DNA of 7,201 bases from CAZYZQ01 sp964652075 (GTDB lineage: Bacteria; Bacillota; Clostridia; Oscillospirales; Oscillospiraceae): the NCBI GenBank assembly GCA_964652075.1, contig CAZYZQ010000098.1, positions 1 through 7,201 of the forward strand. The letters are read 5' to 3'. Positions 4,787-7,201 of the stretch are shown here, one piece after another. Every line of letters starts with the position of its first letter. The stretch's first letter is position 1. The position numbers were made by a program, and so were the translations under genes. Below the pieces are notes generated by a model. That model had not been told where the DNA came from and did not search any database. It was given only the letters and a program-made list of their open reading frames with translations.

Positions 4787-7018
4787 ATGCGGGATCTGCC
4801 GGTACAGTCACAGGCGCTGCTGGTCGCGGCGCGGCGCGCCGCGATGGGGCTGGGACACGGGTATGTCGGAAGCGAGCATCTGCTGCTGGCCATGACCGGC
4901 CACCCGCAGACGGCGCGGTTTTTGCCCGAGGTGCGGTGCGAGATGGTCTACGCCCGCGTGGAAGCGGCCTGCGGCGTCGGCTGCCGCGGCCTGCCGCCCG
5001 CGCAGGGGCTGAGCGGGCATATGCGCCGGATTTTGGCGGCCGCTGGCGGCCGGAAGCCGGCCAATGTGACACCGGAACGGTTACTGCTGGCTCTTTTGCG
5101 GGAGACGGACTGCACGGCGGTGGCACTGCTGGGCCGGGACACGGCGTGGCGCGCGGCGCAGCGCCTTGCACCGTCGGAGGAGAAGAGGAGGAGGACGAGC
5201 ACAACGAAACTGCTGGAACAGTTCTGTACAGACCTTGTGGAGCGCGCGGGGAGCCTTGACCCGGTGATCGGGCGGGAGCGCGAGCTGGCGCAGGTGATTG
5301 AGATCCTGTGCCGCCGGACAAAGAACAACCCCGCGCTTGTCGGCGAGCCGGGCGTCGGGAAGACGGCCATCGCCGAGGCGCTGGCGCAGCGGATTGCCGC
5401 CGGAACAGTTCCGGCGCAGCTGCAGGGAAAGCGCCTTCTGGCGCTGCACATGGGCGCGCTGATCGCCGGGACAAAGTACCGCGGCGAATTTGAGGAGCGG
5501 CTTCAGGCCATTCTGGAGGAGATCCGCCGCGCGGGCAACGTGATCCTTTTTGTGGACGAGATGCACACGGTGGTCGGCGCGGGGAGCGCGGAGGGCGCGA
5601 TCGATGCGGCCAATATCCTCAAGCCGGCCCTTGGGCGGGGCGAGGTGCAGCTGCTCGGCGCGACGACGCTGGAGGAGTACCGGAAGTATATTGAGAAGGA
5701 CGCCGCGCTGGAGCGCCGCTTCCGGCAGGTGCGCGTGGAGGAGCCGACGCCCGCGCAGACGGAGGAGATCCTGCGCGGCCTGCGCCCGGGGCTGGAACGG
5801 CACCACGGTGTGCAGATTCCCGACGAGACAATCGCGGCGGCGGTCGAGCTGTCCTGCCGCTATCTGACGGGCCGCTTCCTGCCGGACAAGGCCATTGACC
5901 TGCTGGACGAGGGTGCGTCACGCACGCGGATGGCGGCGGGCGGACAGGCGGCGCAGTCGTTGGGCCGTGAGCTGCATGAGGCCGTCTCCGGCGGGCAGTA
6001 TGTGCTGGCGGCGCAGCTACAGGGGCGCATCCGCCAGCTGGGGCACGGGCGGCAGGCCGTGGTCACGCCGGAGGAGATTGCGGCGACGGTTTCCGCATGT
6101 ACAGGCATTCCGGCCGGCAACCTGTGTATGCAGGAGCGGGACCGGCTGCGCGACCTCGAGGCCGTGCTCTCCCGCCGCGTGCTCGGCCAACAGGCGGCGG
6201 TACACGCCGTCGCACAGGCCGTGCGGCGCGGCCGGACAGGGATTGCCGCCGAGACGCGGCCTGTGGCATCCATGCTGCTGACCGGCCCGACCGGCGTGGG
6301 AAAGACGGAGCTGTGCCGCGCGCTGGCGGAGACGGTCTTCGGCAGCCGGGAGGCCATGGTGCGGCTTGATATGACGGAGTTCATGGAAAAGCACACAGTT
6401 TCGCGCCTGATCGGCGCGCCGCCGGGCTATCTCGGCCACGATGAGGGCGGCGAGCTGACCGAGAAGGTCCGCAGGCGTCCGTACTGCCTTGTGCTGCTCG
6501 ACGAGCTGGAAAAGGCGCATCCGGATGTATGTGGGATCCTGTTACAGGTGATGGAGGACGGCGTATTGACGGACTCGATGGGCCGCCGGGCGGACTTCCG
6601 GAACGCGATCCTGATTATGACCTGCAACACCGGCCCTGTGCATGCCAACGTGGGCTTTGAACAGGCGCGCGGCGGCACGGCGTTGGAGGAGCTGTTCCGG
6701 CCGGAGTTTCTGGGGCGGCTGGACTGCATTGCGCAGTTTGCGCCGCTGGATGCCGGGACACTTGCCGCCATTGCCGATCAGCAGCTCGGGGACACGGCGC
6801 GCCGCGCGCAGAGAGCCGGGCTGACGCTGCGTATTGCCGACAACGTGGCCGCCGCCGTTGTCCAGGCGGCGCGCGTGAAGGCCGGGGCGCGCGGACTGCG
6901 GCACGCGATTGTACAGCTTGTGGAAAATCCGCTGGCCGAGCTGCTGCTCGGCCGCACGGTGCCAAAGGCCGCCGCTGTCTGTGTGGAACAGGGGCGGATT
7001 GCGGTTCACCCGGTATAA
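4787..7018 (+). CDS. ClpC-type AAA+ unfoldase, ClpP-associated, diverged
   Basis: Hsp100 protein of 743 residues, expected to form a hexamer that unfolds proteins and feeds them to ClpP. Residues 1 to about 128 are two poorly conserved Clp_N repeats. D1 has Walker A GEPGVGKT (186-193), pore loop GTKYRGEFE (228-236), Walker B ILFVDE (253-258) and ERRF arginine finger (309-312). The middle domain is shortened to a UVR-like stretch (about 392-418). D2 has GPTGVGKT (500-507), pore loop GAPPGYLG (543-550), Walker B LVLLDE (568-573), sensor-1 MTCN (611-614) and sensor-2 GARGLR (700-705). VGF (622-624) sits where ClpC carries its ClpP-binding tripeptide, so a protease subunit is favoured over a ClpB disaggregase. 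It is about 70 residues shorter than B. subtilis ClpC, with odd RPEFLGRLDC (638-647) for the usual RPEFLNRIDE. It is not beside ctsR-mcsA-mcsB. clpC is the closest name, but a specialised paralogue is likely. Confidence 0.93.
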   Translation: MRDLPVQSQALLVAARRAAMGLGHGYVGSEHLLLAMTGHPQTARFLPEVRCEMVYARVEAACGVGCRGLPPAQGLSGHMRRILAAAGGRKPANVTPERLLLALLRETDCTAVALLGRDTAWRAAQRLAPSEEKRRRTSTTKLLEQFCTDLVERAGSLDPVIGRERELAQVIEILCRRTKNNPALVGEPGVGKTAIAEALAQRIAAGTVPAQLQGKRLLALHMGALIAGTKYRGEFEERLQAILEEIRRAGNVILFVDEMHTVVGAGSAEGAIDAANILKPALGRGEVQLLGATTLEEYRKYIEKDAALERRFRQVRVEEPTPAQTEEILRGLRPGLERHHGVQIPDETIAAAVELSCRYLTGRFLPDKAIDLLDEGASRTRMAAGGQAAQSLGRELHEAVSGGQYVLAAQLQGRIRQLGHGRQAVVTPEEIAATVSACTGIPAGNLCMQERDRLRDLEAVLSRRVLGQQAAVHAVAQAVRRGRTGIAAETRPVASMLLTGPTGVGKTELCRALAETVFGSREAMVRLDMTEFMEKHTVSRLIGAPPGYLGHDEGGELTEKVRRRPYCLVLLDELEKAHPDVCGILLQVMEDGVLTDSMGRRADFRNAILIMTCNTGPVHANVGFEQARGGTALEELFRPEFLGRLDCIAQFAPLDAGTLAAIADQQLGDTARRAQRAGLTLRIADNVAAAVVQAARVKAGARGLRHAIVQLVENPLAELLLGRTVPKAAAVCVEQGRIAVHPV

Positions 7019-7021
7019 CGG

Positions 7022-7055
7022 GCGCGCGATGCAGAAAGCATCGCGCGCTTTTTTT
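7022..7055 (+). terminator. Intrinsic terminator of the ClpC-type gene
   Basis: A perfect 11-bp GC-rich stem (GCGCGCGATGC at 7022-7032, its complement at 7038-7048) with loop AGAAA is followed by seven T residues (7049-7055). It begins 4 nt after the stop codon, so the gene is probably transcribed alone. Confidence 0.93.
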
Positions 7056-7169
7056 GACAGTGCCGGTTGACTGATGGTTATATTCAAACAAATGAGAAAG
7101 AATACCGACTTTTGGGCGTGAATTCCGGAAAAAAACAGCCCCAGATAAAGGAAAAAAACGAAATTCCCA

Positions 7170-7198
7170 TTGCAATTTGCACTCCAATCGGCTATACT
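7170..7198 (+). promoter_or_regulatory. Sigma-A-type promoter for a gene beyond the right edge
   Basis: -35 TTGCAA (7170-7175) and -10 TATACT (7193-7198) are separated by 17 nt, pointing out of the window. The rest of the AT-rich stretch from 7056 shows no gene. Confidence 0.6.
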
Positions 7199-7201
7199 GA
7201 G

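Noticed and set aside
4665..5474. A 269-codon minus-strand open frame opposite the ClpC-type gene
   Set aside because: Translation is Pro/Ala/Arg-rich low complexity and antisense to conserved Clp domains; it also crosses the promoter region.
7066..7090. TTGACT followed by TATATT as a promoter after the ClpC terminator
   Set aside because: The two elements are only about 7 nt apart, too close for a sigma-A promoter.

Overview
This 7.2-kb window looks like chromosomal core DNA from a GC-rich, spore-forming Clostridia member, most like the Oscillospiraceae/Ruminococcaceae. The basis is spore-maturation genes spmA and spmB, an AbrB regulator with a four-cysteine tail, strong AGGAGG-type ribosome binding sites, AT-rich sigma-A promoters set in GC-rich DNA, and a clostridial-type 2[4Fe-4S] ferredoxin. 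The lineage is inferred from gene content only. I see no mobile element, CRISPR array, rRNA or tRNA.

Layout. Positions 1-1198 (minus) hold the first 399 residues of argS, which runs off the left edge; it has its own sigma-A promoter just after spmB. Positions 1269-2344 (minus) are the overlapping pair spmA-spmB. A 221-bp divergent region (2345-2565) follows, with a near-perfect sigma-A promoter and a Spo0A-type box serving abrB (2566-2808, plus). abrB converges on rsmI; the two share one hairpin terminator, and the rsmI stop codon lies in its loop. rsmI (2832-3680) and trmN6 (3682-4401), both minus, are one nucleotide apart. Upstream of them is a ferredoxin gene (4467-4637, minus), separated by a hairpin. 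A second divergent region (4638-4786) holds the ferredoxin promoter, with an inverted repeat in its spacer, and a sigma-F/sigma-G-like promoter for a ClpC-type unfoldase (4787-7018, plus). That gene ends in a strong terminator. The last 146 bp are AT-rich and hold a promoter for a gene outside the window.

How the genes fit together. The order trmN6-rsmI converging on abrB matches my memory of the Bacillus subtilis yabB-yazA-yabC/abrB locus, without yazA. RsmI and TrmN6 modify rRNA and tRNA, and ArgS charges tRNA, so translation is one theme. Sporulation is the other: spmAB, an abrB whose leader has a Spo0A box where the master regulator could repress it, and a ClpC-like unfoldase whose promoter resembles a forespore promoter. 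The most interesting candidate is this lone, diverged, possibly forespore-expressed ClpC; I do not see a clearly new multi-gene system.
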